A stretch of DNA of 50,813 nucleotides, taken from Sediminimonas sp. GTDB lineage: Bacteria; Pseudomonadota; Alphaproteobacteria; Rhodobacterales; Rhodobacteraceae. Location: NCBI RefSeq assembly GCF_024637375.1, contig NZ_JAGXFK010000002.1:1-50813 (forward strand). Reading direction: 5' to 3'. Under the pieces are notes generated by a model. The model saw only the letters and a program-made list of their open reading frames with translations, did no database searches and had not been told where the DNA came from. The position numbers and the translations under genes are program-made. Shown piece after piece: positions 7,962-16,438 of the stretch. The first letter of the stretch is position 1, and the number at the start of each line of letters is the position of its first letter.

Positions 7962-9695
7962 ATGTCCCGACCTGACGACGAAACCGATCCCTTTGCTGCC
8001 TTCGACCGCAAGCTGCACGCCGCGTCCGCCAAGCTGACCCAGGGCCTTTCCCCCCATGCAACAGCCGCCGCATGGGCGGACTGGATGGGGCATCTGGCCA
8101 CCGCGCCGGGGCGGCAGATGGCGCTGGCATTGCGTGCGGCCGAAAACGCATGGGCCGTGGCACACGACAGCGCGCAGGGCACGAAAGCCGGGGAACCACC
8201 GTTCAGGCCGTCGCGCACCGATCACCGTTTCACGCATCCCGGCTGGGCCCGACCGCCTTTCCGCGCCTTCGCGCAATCCCACCTCGCGATGCAGGACTGG
8301 TGGCAAGCCGCCGCCTCCGACCTGCCCGGCGTGCAACCGCGCAATGCCGAGCGTGTCCGCTTCATGCTGCGCCAGATGCTGGACGCCACGGCGCCCTCCA
8401 ACCTGCCTGTGCTGAATCCCGAGATCATCGAGGCGGCGACCGACAGCCGCGGAGGCACCCTGCTGCGAGGCATGGCGCACTGGATGCGCGACTCAGGCAC
8501 CATTGGCCGTGAAACACCCGCCGCCGATGCGGCCGACGAACACCTCGGCCGCGATATCGCCTGCACCAAGGGTCAGGTGGTGTTCCGCAATCACCTGTTC
8601 GAACTGATCCAGTACGCCCCGCAAACGGAAACCGTCCACCCCGAGCCGGTGCTGATCGTGCCGGCGTGGATCATGAAATACTACATCCTCGATCTGAGCG
8701 CCGAGAACTCGCTGATCAACTGGCTGGTCGGCCAGGGGCACACGGTGTTCTGCATGAGCTGGATCAACCCCACCGCCGAACAGTCCGACCTGTCGCTGGA
8801 CGACTACCGCCGCGACGGGGTCATGGCGGCGCTGGACGCGGTCACCCGGATCGTGCCCGACACCCCGGTGCATGGATGTGGCTACTGCCTTGGCGGCACC
8901 ATCCTGTCGATCGCCGTCGCGGCGATGGCGCGCGAGGGCGATACGCCGCTGGCATCGCTGACGCTGCTGGCCGCGCAGACCGATTTCAGCGAAGCCGGCG
9001 AACTGCTGCTTTTCCTCGACGAAAGCCAGCTTGCCTTTCTCGAGGACATGATGGCCGAACAGGGCACCCTGAACGGCAAGCAGATGGCCGGCGCCTTCCA
9101 GGCGCTCAGGGCCGAAGACCTGATCTGGACGCGCGCGGTGCGCCGCTATTTCCTGGGCGAGGCCGACCAGACCGCCGACATCGCGCTGTGGAACGCTGAT
9201 ACCACGCGCATGCCGGCGAAGATGCATTCGCAATACCTGCGCAGCCTGTTTCTTGAAAACCGCCTCAGCGCCGGGCGGTTCGCGGTTGACGGGCGGGTCG
9301 TGGCGCTGCGCAACATCCGGGTGCCGATCTTCGCTCTCGGCACCGAAAGAGACCACATCGCGCCGTGGCACTCGGTCTACAAGATCGCCCTGTTCACCAA
9401 TGACGATCTGACGTTCTGCCTGACCAGCGGCGGCCACAACGGCGGCGTCGTCAGCCCGCCGGGCCACCCGCGCAGGCACTACCGGCTGGGACACCGCGAC
9501 GCCAACGCCCTGTATCAGGGTCCTCACACTTGGGCTGACACGCACGACCCGCAAGACGGGTCATGGTGGCCGCAATGGCACGACTGGCTGGCGCGCCACA
9601 GCACGGCACCCGCCGCGCCACCCGCCATGGGCAACGCCGATGCCGGGCTTGCGCCGCTCTGCCCGGCGCCGGGCGAATACGTGCGGGTGCGGTAA
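7962..9695 (+). CDS. phaC: Class I poly(3-hydroxyalkanoate) synthase
   Basis: 577 residues, the usual class I size. It polymerises (R)-3-hydroxybutyryl-CoA into storage polyester at granule surfaces. The alpha/beta-hydrolase core carries the lipase-like box HGCGYCLGGT with nucleophile Cys309, the catalytic Asp in LGTERDHIAP and the catalytic His in SGGHNGG. The N-terminal 200 residues are the class I-specific domain, including a conserved HPGWARPPFRAFAQ-type stretch. I set the start at the ATG at 7962, which begins the conserved region; the open frame extends farther upstream without homology. It converges with the paaK-like gene, stops six bases apart. phaA and phaB lie 17-20 kb away in this window, so synthase and precursor genes are separate units. 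Confidence 0.95.
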   Translation: MSRPDDETDPFAAFDRKLHAASAKLTQGLSPHATAAAWADWMGHLATAPGRQMALALRAAENAWAVAHDSAQGTKAGEPPFRPSRTDHRFTHPGWARPPFRAFAQSHLAMQDWWQAAASDLPGVQPRNAERVRFMLRQMLDATAPSNLPVLNPEIIEAATDSRGGTLLRGMAHWMRDSGTIGRETPAADAADEHLGRDIACTKGQVVFRNHLFELIQYAPQTETVHPEPVLIVPAWIMKYYILDLSAENSLINWLVGQGHTVFCMSWINPTAEQSDLSLDDYRRDGVMAALDAVTRIVPDTPVHGCGYCLGGTILSIAVAAMAREGDTPLASLTLLAAQTDFSEAGELLLFLDESQLAFLEDMMAEQGTLNGKQMAGAFQALRAEDLIWTRAVRRYFLGEADQTADIALWNADTTRMPAKMHSQYLRSLFLENRLSAGRFAVDGRVVALRNIRVPIFALGTERDHIAPWHSVYKIALFTNDDLTFCLTSGGHNGGVVSPPGHPRRHYRLGHRDANALYQGPHTWADTHDPQDGSWWPQWHDWLARHSTAPAAPPAMGNADAGLAPLCPAPGEYVRVR

Positions 9696-9701
9696 GCCGG
9701 C

Positions 9702-10922
9702 TCAATCGTAGCTGCGCCGGTCCTCGATCACCTTGCCATCGTTGGGCAGCGTGCCGGGCGCGACCAGTTTGACCGCGCCTTTCAGCTTGAGCACGTCGCG
9801 CACGCTGTCGGCATAGTCGCCGGGCTGGCCTTCGGCCACCTCGATTTGCACCGTCATCACATCGCTTTCGCCCTCGCGTGTGGCGATGACGCGCGCGCGT
9901 GTGACCTCGTCGTGTCGGGCGACCAGTTCGGCCACCTGCTCGGGGCGCACGAACATGCCCTTGATCTTGGTCGTCTGATCGGCACGGCCCATCCAGCCCT
10001 TGATGCGCATATTGGTGCGCCCACAAGGGCTCGTGCCTTCGAGAACCGCGCTCAGATCGCCGGTGGCAAAACGGATCAGCGGGTAATCGGGGTTGAGCGT
10101 GGTCACCACCACCTCGCCCACCTGCCCCGGCGCGACCGGGTTGCCGGTGCCGGGGGTGACGATCTCGACGATCACGTCCTCGTCGACGATCATGCCCTCC
10201 ATCGCCTCGGACTCGTAGGCGATGTTGCCCAGGTCGGCGGTAGCATAGCATTGCAGACACCGGATGCCGCGATCTGCGTATTCCTGGCGCAGCGACGGAA
10301 ACAGCGCCCCACCCCCGACCGCCGCGCGGGTGATCGACAGCGCGACGCCCATCTCGTCGGCCTTGTCCAAGATCACCTTCAGGTAGTCCGGCGTGCCGGC
10401 ATAGGCGGTCACGCCGATATCCGCCGCGGCCCGCACCTGCAGTTCGGTCTGGCCGGTGCCGGCAGGCACCACCGCCGCGCCGACCGCGCGCGCGCCGGAT
10501 TCGAAGATCATCCCCGCCGGCGTGAGGTGATAGCCAAAGCAGTTCTGCACGATGTCGCCCTTGCCGATGCCGCAGGCATGCAGGAACCGCCCCATCCGCC
10601 ACCAGTCGTGGCTGATGCCGCCGGGTTCATAGATCGGACCCGGCGACTGGAAAACATGCGCGAAATCGCTGGCCGGGCGCGTCGTCAGGCCGCCGAAGGG
10701 GCTGCTGTCGGCCTGGGCGCGGCCCAGGTCGGACTTGCGCAGCACCGGCAGCGCGGCCAGGTCCGCGGCGCTGGTGATCCGCTCGGGATCGATCCCGTCC
10801 AGCGCGCCTTTGTAGCCAGGCAATTCGCTGGCGCGGGCGATCTGGGCGGGCAGGTCCGACGCGATCGCGCGGGCCCGGTCATCGGCAGAGCGGGCTTCCT
10901 TGTCATCGAAATAATGGCTCAT
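9702..10922 (-). CDS. Phenylacetate-CoA ligase family protein (PaaK-like), last gene of the ABC operon
   Basis: 406 residues, within the PaaK range. These adenylate-forming enzymes activate aryl or other organic acids with ATP and CoA in the cytosol. Visible signatures: PVLRKSDLG near residue 60, the conserved YHLTPAGMIFESGARAVGA block, a central GGGALFPSLRQEY segment, YATADLGNIAYE, and the C-terminal hinge PCGRTNMRIKGWMGRADQ followed by TKIKGMFV. The glycine-serine-rich ATP loop seen in acyl-CoA synthetases is weakly conserved, as usual for this subfamily. It is 94 bases downstream of the livF-like gene and closes an eight-gene transcription unit, which suggests it activates the imported substrate. 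No paaABCDE oxygenase genes are nearby, so phenylacetate itself is not implied. Confidence 0.88.
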   Translation of the reverse strand: MSHYFDDKEARSADDRARAIASDLPAQIARASELPGYKGALDGIDPERITSAADLAALPVLRKSDLGRAQADSSPFGGLTTRPASDFAHVFQSPGPIYEPGGISHDWWRMGRFLHACGIGKGDIVQNCFGYHLTPAGMIFESGARAVGAAVVPAGTGQTELQVRAAADIGVTAYAGTPDYLKVILDKADEMGVALSITRAAVGGGALFPSLRQEYADRGIRCLQCYATADLGNIAYESEAMEGMIVDEDVIVEIVTPGTGNPVAPGQVGEVVVTTLNPDYPLIRFATGDLSAVLEGTSPCGRTNMRIKGWMGRADQTTKIKGMFVRPEQVAELVARHDEVTRARVIATREGESDVMTVQIEVAEGQPGDYADSVRDVLKLKGAVKLVAPGTLPNDGKVIEDRRSYD

Positions 10923-11016
10923 GGAAAGAACTCTTCCAGCAGGGGACAAGACGGAGGCGTCTGATCGTGATTCGGGTGACCGGTGGCATGACGGGCGGGC
11001 GCGCCGCCTGCGGAAG

Positions 11017-11841
11017 TCAGCTCAGCCAGCGCTTGCGGCGACGGTAGCTGCGCACGTCGCGGAAACTCTTGCGGCCCTCGTCGGACATGCCAAGGTAGAA
11101 TTCCTTCACGTCCGGGTTTTCGCGCAAATCGTCGGCGGGGCCGTCCATCACCACGCGACCCGATTCCAGGATATAGCCATAGTGCGCGAAACGCAGCGCC
11201 ACGTTGGTGTTCTGCTCAGCCAGCAGGAAGGTGTTGCCCTCTTTCTCGTTGAGGCTTTTCACGATGCCGAAAATCTCTTCCACCAGTTGCGGGGCAAGAC
11301 CCATGCTGGGTTCGTCAAGCAGGATCATCGTCGGTCGCGACATCAGCCCGCGCCCGATGGCGACCATCTGCTGTTCCCCGCCCGAGGTATAGCCGGCCTG
11401 ACTCTTGCGGCGGTCGCGCAGGCGCGGGAAATAATTGTAGACCATCTCCAGGTCGGCCTCGATCGCAGCCTTGCCGTCCTTGCGGGTATAGGCGCCGGTC
11501 AGCAGATTTTCCTCGACGGTGAGGTGTTCAAAGCAGTGACGCCCCTCCATCACCTGCACCACGCCCTTTTCCACCAGCGCGGTCGGGGTCTGATCCTGGA
11601 CCCCTTCGCCAAGATACTTGATGTTGCCCTTGGTGACCTCGCCGCGCTCGGAATGCAGCAGGTTCGAAATCGCCTTGAGCGTCGTGGTCTTGCCCGCGCC
11701 GTTGCCGCCCAGTAGCGCCGTGATACCGCCCTTGGGAACCTTGAGGCTGACACCCTTGAGCACAAGGATGACGTGATTGTAGATCACCTCGATGTTGTTG
11801 ACCTCGAGAAGGGTCTCGTCTGTGTGACCAGCATCCAGCAT
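11017..11841 (-). CDS. HAAT-family ABC transporter ATP-binding protein (LivF-like)
   Basis: 274 residues. Cytoplasmic ATPase of a branched-chain-amino-acid-type importer. Walker A GGNGAGKTTT, signature TSGGEQQMVAIGRGL (SGGEQ), Walker B MILLDEPSMGL and the switch motif LAEQNTN are intact; LAEQN is the LivF-type sequence, against LIEHD in LivG. The start at 11841 (MLDAGHTDETLLEVNNI) follows GGAAAGAG; an upstream extension lacks homology. The C-terminus carries an extra basic tail ending RRRKRWLS, longer than typical LivF (about 235 residues). It forms a heterodimer with the ATPase at 15617-16438. Confidence 0.93.
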   Translation of the reverse strand: MLDAGHTDETLLEVNNIEVIYNHVILVLKGVSLKVPKGGITALLGGNGAGKTTTLKAISNLLHSERGEVTKGNIKYLGEGVQDQTPTALVEKGVVQVMEGRHCFEHLTVEENLLTGAYTRKDGKAAIEADLEMVYNYFPRLRDRRKSQAGYTSGGEQQMVAIGRGLMSRPTMILLDEPSMGLAPQLVEEIFGIVKSLNEKEGNTFLLAEQNTNVALRFAHYGYILESGRVVMDGPADDLRENPDVKEFYLGMSDEGRKSFRDVRSYRRRKRWLS

Positions 11842-11872
11842 GGGGTTCTCTTTCCAAATCTGTCGGGGTGAC

Positions 11873-11896
11873 CCCGGCCGCGCGGACGCGGCCGGG
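11873..11896 (-). terminator. Intercistronic hairpin after the binding-protein gene
   Basis: A perfect 10-bp stem (CCCGGCCGCG at 11873-11882 with its complement at 11887-11896) and a four-base CGGA loop between the binding-protein stop and the livF-like start. No T-run follows on the minus strand. It is more likely an mRNA-stabilising or partial-attenuation hairpin, as often found after binding-protein genes in ABC operons, than a full terminator. Confidence 0.6.
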
Positions 11897-11909
11897 ATAC
11901 GTGTCTGGC

Positions 11910-13199
11910 TCAGTCGCAGCGCAACTCGATGTCGTTCTCTTCGGCATAAGCCATCGAGTCTTCCTCGATCAGCGGCGCCAGAACCTCCTGGTCCGACTGG
12001 TAGTAGTCGGTGATCAGCTCGAACTCGCCCGCTTCGGCATCCCACTGCGACACGGCGCCATAGCCGTTACCGCCGTGGTTTTCGCAGGTCACCTTGAATT
12101 CGGGCCCGAAGTTGGGAAGGCCAAGATCGGCCATCTTTTCTTCGGTCATTTCAAGGTTTTCCATGCCGTCCCGCAGCTGTGCCCTGGTGATCTTGGATGT
12201 GCCGGCCATTTCCTGCGCGGTCTTGATCGCCTCGGCGGCCAGCATCGCGGCGTACATGCCCCGGTTATAGAGCACCGTGCCGATCTGATCTCCGGCTCCG
12301 GCAGCCTTGCCCGCGTCGACGACGTATTCCTGGATATCGTCATAGATCGGGTAGTCGGTGCCGAAGTTGTGGAAGGCCAGCGCCTTGTAACCGTCGGCCT
12401 TCTTGCCCGCCGGCTTGACGTCGTTTTCCGACCCCGACCACCAGATGCCGATGAAGTTTTCCATCGGGTAGCGGATGTTCACGGCTTCCTGGATGGCGAC
12501 CTGGTTCATCACGCCCCACCCCCACATGATCACGTTGTCGGGGCGTTCACGGCGGATCTGCAGCCACTGCGATTTCTGCTCCTGACCCGGGTGATCGACG
12601 GGCAGCAGCATCAACTCGTAGCCATGCTTTTCAGCCAGATTTTCAAGCGTGCGGATCGGCTCCTTGCCGTAGGCCGAGTTGTGGTAGACCAGCGCAATCT
12701 TCTTGTCGCTGATGTCGCCGTCGTTCTCGTTCAGGATATGGGTGATCGCAATGCTGGCCCCGTCCCAGTAGTTGGCCGGGTAGTTGAACACCCACTTGAA
12801 GACCTTGCCGTTCTTGGCCGAAGTCCGGCCATAGCCCAGCGTGTGCATCGGGATGCCATCGGCGGTCACTTTCGGGATCAACTGGTAGGTGATCCCGGTC
12901 GAAAGCGGTTCATACAAAAGCGCACCGTCGCCCTCGCTCCTGGTCGCCTCGTAGCACTCGACACCCTTTTCGGTATTGTAGCCGGTTTCGCATTCGGGCA
13001 TGCGGATCGTTTCGCCGCCGATGCCGCCGTCGCGCTCGTTGAGCAGGGTGAAGTAGTCGGCGTAGCCATCCGCGAACGGAATCCCGTTCGCGGCGTATGG
13101 CCCGGTGCGATACGACAACGACGGCAACACCAGTTCCGCCATCGCCGGTGCAGCAGCCATGATGGCAGCGGCAGTGGCCGTGATCAGTTTCAGTTTCAT
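11910..13199 (-). CDS. Periplasmic substrate-binding protein of the HAAT ABC transporter
   Basis: 429 residues. A signal peptide (MKLKLITATAAAIMAAAPAMA) is followed by a type I periplasmic-binding fold of the LivJ/AmiC class. It opens with LVLPSLSYRTGPYAANGIPFADG and carries the region IALVYHNSAYGKEPIRTLE where the second lobe begins. The C-terminal part contains three cysteines (CENHGG and ELRCD among them), possibly a disulfide. A clear GGAGG precedes the ATG. It is the ligand-recognising component, but the ligand cannot be deduced. Related proteins beside acyl-CoA ligases occur in many Rhodobacterales (established context), usually annotated as branched-chain amino acid binding without proof. 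Confidence 0.92.
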   Translation of the reverse strand: MKLKLITATAAAIMAAAPAMAELVLPSLSYRTGPYAANGIPFADGYADYFTLLNERDGGIGGETIRMPECETGYNTEKGVECYEATRSEGDGALLYEPLSTGITYQLIPKVTADGIPMHTLGYGRTSAKNGKVFKWVFNYPANYWDGASIAITHILNENDGDISDKKIALVYHNSAYGKEPIRTLENLAEKHGYELMLLPVDHPGQEQKSQWLQIRRERPDNVIMWGWGVMNQVAIQEAVNIRYPMENFIGIWWSGSENDVKPAGKKADGYKALAFHNFGTDYPIYDDIQEYVVDAGKAAGAGDQIGTVLYNRGMYAAMLAAEAIKTAQEMAGTSKITRAQLRDGMENLEMTEEKMADLGLPNFGPEFKVTCENHGGNGYGAVSQWDAEAGEFELITDYYQSDQEVLAPLIEEDSMAYAEENDIELRCD

Positions 13200-13273
13200 C
13201 GGGTATATCCTCCCTTGGTTTTTTCCGATGGTGGTATCGGGGTCACCCCCGAATCGTCAGCCACCCCCGCGCG

Positions 13274-14350
13274 TCAGTGCGGGAAGGGCCAGAGCCTGAG
13301 TTTCTGCTTGGTGACACGCCACAGTTGCGCGATGCCGTGCGGTTCGGCCACCAGGAAGACGATGATAAGCGCGCCGACGATCACCAGTTCGAGGTGTGCG
13401 GCCAGGTCGGTCGGCCAGCCCAGGCCGCCGACCAGCGTGTTCTTGAGCAGCACCGGCAGCAACACCAGGAACGCCGCGCCCGCGAACGACCCGAAGATCG
13501 ACCCCAGCCCGCCGATGATGACCATGAACAGCACCAGGAACGACTTGTCGATCCCGAACGCCTCGCCGACCTCAATCGCGCCCAGGTAGACACCAAAGAA
13601 AAGCGCGCCGGCAATGCCCACGAAGAAAGACGACACGGCAAAGGCGCTCAGCTTGGCCTTGAGCGGATCGACCCCGATGATCTCGGCGGCGATGTCCATG
13701 TCGCGGATCGCCATCCACTTGCGGCCGACGCTGCCGCGGGTCAGGTTGCGCGCCACGATCGCCGACAGGAACACGAACACGAGGCAGAACATGTAGGGCG
13801 CCCACGCACTGGTTTCGGCGCCGGTCACGGGCACGCCGAACACGGTGCGTTCCGGGGCGCTGATCTGCCCCGAAGCCGAGTAGTTGTAGAACCACGGCAC
13901 CCGGTTGAACAGCCACACCAGAAAGAACTGCGCCGCCAGCGTGGCAACGGCAAGGTAGAACCCCTTGATCCGCAAGCTTGGCAGGCCGAACAGCGCACCG
14001 ACGACCGCCGTGATCGCGCCGGAGACGATGACCAGGAAAAAGATGTTCACGTCCGGAAAGGCCGTCATCAGCTTGTAGCAGGCATAGGCACCCACGGCCA
14101 TGAAACCCCCGGTGCCCAGGCTGACCTGCCCGCAATAGCCCACCAGGATGTTCAGCCCGATCGCCGCGATGGCATAGATCAGGAACGGCAGGAAAACAGA
14201 GTTCACCCAGTAGTCGTCGATGACGAACGGAACCACCAGGAACGCCGCGAACAGAACGAGATAATACCCGTAGCGGTCGAACTTGATCGGAAAGGTCTGG
14301 CTGTCGGCCTGGTAGGATGTCTTGAAATCCCCAGCTTCACGATAGATCAT
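13274..14350 (-). CDS. HAAT ABC transporter permease (LivM-like)
   Basis: 358 residues with about nine to ten hydrophobic membrane spans beginning near residue 27 (YGYYLVLFAAFLVVPFV). The LivM signature NILVGYCGQVSLGTGGF and the coupling-helix region NLTRGSVGRKWMAIRDMDIAAEIIG with the downstream GALFFGVYLG are present. It is an inner-membrane half of the translocation pore and pairs with the LivH-like subunit. It starts 6 bases after the small membrane protein gene, so translation is probably coupled; a 74-base gap separates it from the binding-protein gene. Confidence 0.93.
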   Translation of the reverse strand: MIYREAGDFKTSYQADSQTFPIKFDRYGYYLVLFAAFLVVPFVIDDYWVNSVFLPFLIYAIAAIGLNILVGYCGQVSLGTGGFMAVGAYACYKLMTAFPDVNIFFLVIVSGAITAVVGALFGLPSLRIKGFYLAVATLAAQFFLVWLFNRVPWFYNYSASGQISAPERTVFGVPVTGAETSAWAPYMFCLVFVFLSAIVARNLTRGSVGRKWMAIRDMDIAAEIIGVDPLKAKLSAFAVSSFFVGIAGALFFGVYLGAIEVGEAFGIDKSFLVLFMVIIGGLGSIFGSFAGAAFLVLLPVLLKNTLVGGLGWPTDLAAHLELVIVGALIIVFLVAEPHGIAQLWRVTKQKLRLWPFPH

Positions 14351-14356
14351 CTGTTC

Positions 14357-14587
14357 TTACCCTTCCTGTGTGGTATCGGCGTGCCGCGCCGCTTTGTTCG
14401 GGGTGCCGCCCGGCGGCACCGAGAGCTTCAGATAGGCGATGATCCCGGTCAGGAACCCGCCACCGGCCAGAACGGCGGCGATGATGATCTGCCTGTCGCT
14501 CAGGTCTTGCGCGGTCAGCGCCAGATACCCGAAGGCCCAGAACCCCGACCAGGCGATCACGTTGATGATGGCAATGAGCTTGCGCAC
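14357..14587 (-). CDS. Small two-span membrane protein embedded in the ABC operon
   Basis: 76 residues, starting with GTG (VRKLIAIINVIAW). Two hydrophobic segments, about residues 4-24 and 34-54, are joined by a short polar turn (QDLSDRQ), and a hydrophilic C-terminus follows. I do not recognise a named family. The coding case is strong by context: its GTG begins one base after the stop of the livH-like gene, and its stop lies six bases before livM. It may be an accessory subunit or stabiliser of the permease (inference). Confidence 0.75.
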   Translation of the reverse strand: MRKLIAIINVIAWSGFWAFGYLALTAQDLSDRQIIIAAVLAGGGFLTGIIAYLKLSVPPGGTPNKAARHADTTQEG

Positions 14588-14588
14588 G

Positions 14589-15575
14589 CTACACCCTCTC
14601 GATGATCTTTTCGCCGAACAGGCCCTGCGGCCGGAACACGAGGAAGATGAGCGCCAGCACATAGGCGAACCAGTTCTCGGTCGCGCCGCCGACCATCGGG
14701 CCGACGATGAATTCGAACATCTTTTCGCCGACCCCGATGATAAGCCCGCCGACGATGGCGCCGGGGATCGAGGTGAAGCCGCCCAGCATCAGCACCGGCA
14801 GCGCCTTGAGCGCGATCAGCGACAGCGAGAACTGGACCCCCGACTTGGTGCCCCACATGATGCCCGCAACCAGCGCCACGAACCCGGCCAGCGACCACAC
14901 CATGACCCAGATGAACTTGAGCGAGATACCCACGCTTAGCGCCGCCTGATGGTCATCGGCCACCGCACGCATGGCGCGACCATGCTTGGAATACTGTGCG
15001 AACAACACCAGCGCGATCACCAGAAGCGTGGCGACAAATGTTGCCCACAGGTCAAGGTTGTCGATGAAGAACCCGTAGCCAAACAGGTTGTAGGTGAACT
15101 CGTCGATGGTGCCGTTGATCCCCTGTGGCAGACCGACATCAAGTTCCTTGATGTCGCTACCCCACATGATGTCCCCGAACCCTTCGAGGAAATAGGCCAG
15201 CCCGATCGTGGCCATGAACAGGATGATCGGCTCTTGCCCCACGAGATGCCGAAAGATGAAGTGGTTCACCAGCCAGGCCAGCGCAACCATCACCCCCATG
15301 GTCAACAATATCGCCCCCACCGCCGGGACATTCCATCCGAAATCGTGGACAGAAGTGCCGAAGGTCGCATTGATCATATGGGCGAACGGCACCTGCCCCT
15401 CCATGATGCCCACCAGCGTCAGCGCCGCGAACAGCGCCATCACGCCCTGGCTGAAGTTGAAGATGCCGCTGGCCTTGAATATCAACACGAAACCCAGCGC
15501 GACCAGCGCATAGAGCACGCCGGTCATGAGGCCGTTCAGGAAGACCTCCATTCCCCAAAGAACCTGTTCAGGCAT
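14589..15575 (-). CDS. HAAT ABC transporter permease (LivH-like)
   Basis: 328 residues with around eight membrane spans. LivH-type features: FLNGLMTGVLYALVALGFVL at the N-terminus, IFKASGIFNFSQG, and the EAA-like loop YSKHGRAMRAVADDHQAALSVGI that contacts the ATPase. The C-terminus GGLIIGVGEKMFEF and LIFLVFRPQGLFG is standard. A periplasmic loop around residues 130-170 is longer than in E. coli LivH. Start at 15575 (MPEQVLWGMEVF); a second ATG eight codons in is possible. It lies 41 bases after the LivG-like gene. Confidence 0.93.
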   Translation of the reverse strand: MPEQVLWGMEVFLNGLMTGVLYALVALGFVLIFKASGIFNFSQGVMALFAALTLVGIMEGQVPFAHMINATFGTSVHDFGWNVPAVGAILLTMGVMVALAWLVNHFIFRHLVGQEPIILFMATIGLAYFLEGFGDIMWGSDIKELDVGLPQGINGTIDEFTYNLFGYGFFIDNLDLWATFVATLLVIALVLFAQYSKHGRAMRAVADDHQAALSVGISLKFIWVMVWSLAGFVALVAGIMWGTKSGVQFSLSLIALKALPVLMLGGFTSIPGAIVGGLIIGVGEKMFEFIVGPMVGGATENWFAYVLALIFLVFRPQGLFGEKIIERV

Positions 15576-15616
15576 GGTGCGCGTCCCCCGGATTGAATTG
15601 CTTGCATGCGGTTTGT

Positions 15617-16438
15617 TCAGTCATGGGCGACCCCCAGATAGGCGTCGATCACCGCCTGGTTGTTGCGCACCTCGTCGGGGCTGCCATCGCCGATCTTCTT
15701 GCCGTAATCCATCACCACGACCCGGTCGCTCAGGTCCATGACCACGCCCATGTCGTGCTCGATAAGGGCAATAGTGGTGCCGAACTCGTCGTTCACGTCG
15801 AGGATGAAGCGGCTCATGTCCTCTTTCTCCTCGACGTTCATTCCCGCCATCGGCTCATCGAGAAGCAATAGCGAGGGCTGAGCGGCCAGCGCGCGGGCCA
15901 GTTCGACCCGCTTTTTCAAACCGTAGGGCAACCGCGATACCGGCGTCTTGCGGATATGCTGGATTTCGAGGAAGTCGATGGTTTTCTCTGCGACCTCGCG
16001 GTTTTGAAGTTCTTCCGCTTCGGCCTTGCCCTTCCAGATCGCCTGGGAAAACAGCCCCGTCGTCATGTGGTTGAGACGCCCGGTCATCACGTTGTCGAGA
16101 ACGGTCATCCCCTCGAACAGGGCGATGTTCTGGAAGGTACGTGCGATGCCCTGGCGCGCCACTTCGAAGGGGCGCATCGGCGGGCGCTTCTCGCCGCGAA
16201 ACCACACTTCGCCCTCTTGCGGCACGTAAAATCCGCTGATCACGTTGAGCATCGAGGACTTGCCCGCCCCGTTGGGCCCGATGATCGCGCGGATCTCGCC
16301 CTCGCGGATGTCGAAGCTGATATCGGTGATCGCCTTGACGCCGCCGAACCGCAACGAGATGTTGCGCATCTCCATCAGCGTGCCGCCAATGGTGCGGCCG
16401 TCCTCGGTGACGTAGCTCTGTTCTGTCATCTGGTTCAT
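15617..16438 (-). CDS. HAAT-family ABC transporter ATP-binding protein (LivG-like)
   Basis: 273 residues. Walker A GPNGAGKSSML, an SRLPYGLKKRVELARAL region in place of the strict LSGGQ signature (PYGLKKRVE, as is common in LivG), Walker B LLLLDEPMAGM, and LIEHDMGVVM with the switch histidine. The N-terminal 20 residues (MNQMTEQSYVTEDGRTIGG) precede the ABC fold. Its ATG overlaps the stop codon of the upstream acyl-CoA ligase by four bases (ATGA), evidence of translational coupling between import and CoA activation. Confidence 0.93.
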   Translation of the reverse strand: MNQMTEQSYVTEDGRTIGGTLMEMRNISLRFGGVKAITDISFDIREGEIRAIIGPNGAGKSSMLNVISGFYVPQEGEVWFRGEKRPPMRPFEVARQGIARTFQNIALFEGMTVLDNVMTGRLNHMTTGLFSQAIWKGKAEAEELQNREVAEKTIDFLEIQHIRKTPVSRLPYGLKKRVELARALAAQPSLLLLDEPMAGMNVEEKEDMSRFILDVNDEFGTTIALIEHDMGVVMDLSDRVVVMDYGKKIGDGSPDEVRNNQAVIDAYLGVAHD

